Source: Sphaeroforma sirkka (lineage: Eukaryota; Opisthokonta; Ichthyosporea; Ichthyophonida). Taken from it: a DNA stretch of 55,000 nt. Below are positions 54,725 through 55,000 of the stretch, one piece after another. Both the position numbers and the translations under genes were made by a program. A model generated the notes under the pieces. It ran no database searches and was not told the DNA's origin. It saw nothing but the letters and a program-made list of their open reading frames with translations. Numbering within the stretch: position 1 is the first letter of the stretch; every line of letters starts with the position of its first letter. The stretch covers positions 1 through 55,000 of the forward strand of contig LUCW03001543.1 of NCBI GenBank assembly GCA_001586965.3. Direction: 5' to 3'.

Positions 54725-55000
54725 CTGCAGGATAGGAGAGAAGGGTGTACAGTTGGTAGGGTTTAGAGTTTAGGGTTGTAGGTATGTATTTAGCGAGGGA
54801 GATAGACAGTTGGCTTTAAGGCCAATGCTAGAAGTCACAATCTCTGTGCGAGGGCAACCGTTGCGGCACTATGGGCTGCGCTATATATAGCAACCACAAC
54901 CACAACGTGTATAGAGCTCCAACAGAAAATGTTGTGTGTGTGTGTGTATGTATAGATAGCATGCATATATCCGGCTTCCTATGTATAGGTGTGTTATGTA
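54725..55000. other. upstream intron of RalGAP gene
   Basis: Begins (gene sense) before the acceptor CTATCCTGCAG. Holds TAGGGTTTAGAGTTTAGGG at 54757-54775. No further exon was recognised before the window end. Confidence 0.5.

Overview
The window is nuclear DNA from an intron-rich eukaryote. Spliceosomal GT-AG introns interrupt conserved genes, intergenic DNA is long, TA/CA microsatellites are abundant, and decayed chromovirus-like Ty3/Gypsy elements are present. A RalGAP-alpha homologue, a RUFY/FYCO1-like RUN domain and an intron-split eL34 gene point to an opisthokont, perhaps a unicellular holozoan such as an ichthyosporean. The species is an inference; nothing in the sequence proves it.

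Layout. 1-13.5 kb (minus strand): a broken RUN-domain gene. A 1.97-kb block carrying its core RUN exon is present twice (4060-6026 and 10909-12878). Scrambled retroelement pieces and an XPG/FEN nuclease fragment lie between the copies. 13.8-27.1 kb: a mobile-element cluster. Two minus-strand Ty3/Gypsy bodies (B, 15.7-19.8 kb; C, 21.0-25.5 kb) are interleaved with three LTRs of two types, one of them inverted. A SAP/YqaJ-like fragment and an orphan ORF repeated in inverted orientation flank them. 27-33 kb: sparse DNA with one single-exon membrane-protein gene (29244-29861). 33.3-35.3 kb: a complete three-exon gene for ribosomal protein eL34. 34.6-37.6 kb: six structured non-coding RNA candidates that form three paralogous pairs, two H/ACA-like and one box C/D. 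The first sits in eL34 intron 2. 40.3-42.8 kb: a two-exon gene for a secreted cysteine-rich protein. 43.9-54.7 kb (minus strand): the last 14 coding exons of a RalGAP-alpha-type GTPase-activating protein. Every junction was resolved by phase, and the Rap/RalGAP catalytic domain is intact. The 5' part of the gene lies outside the window.

The two most unusual signals are (1) introns of the RalGAP gene that contain tandem repeats copied from the exon edge together with its splice site, seen independently at several exons, and (2) the snoRNA-like cluster around eL34, where paired copies keep their stems through compensatory changes.
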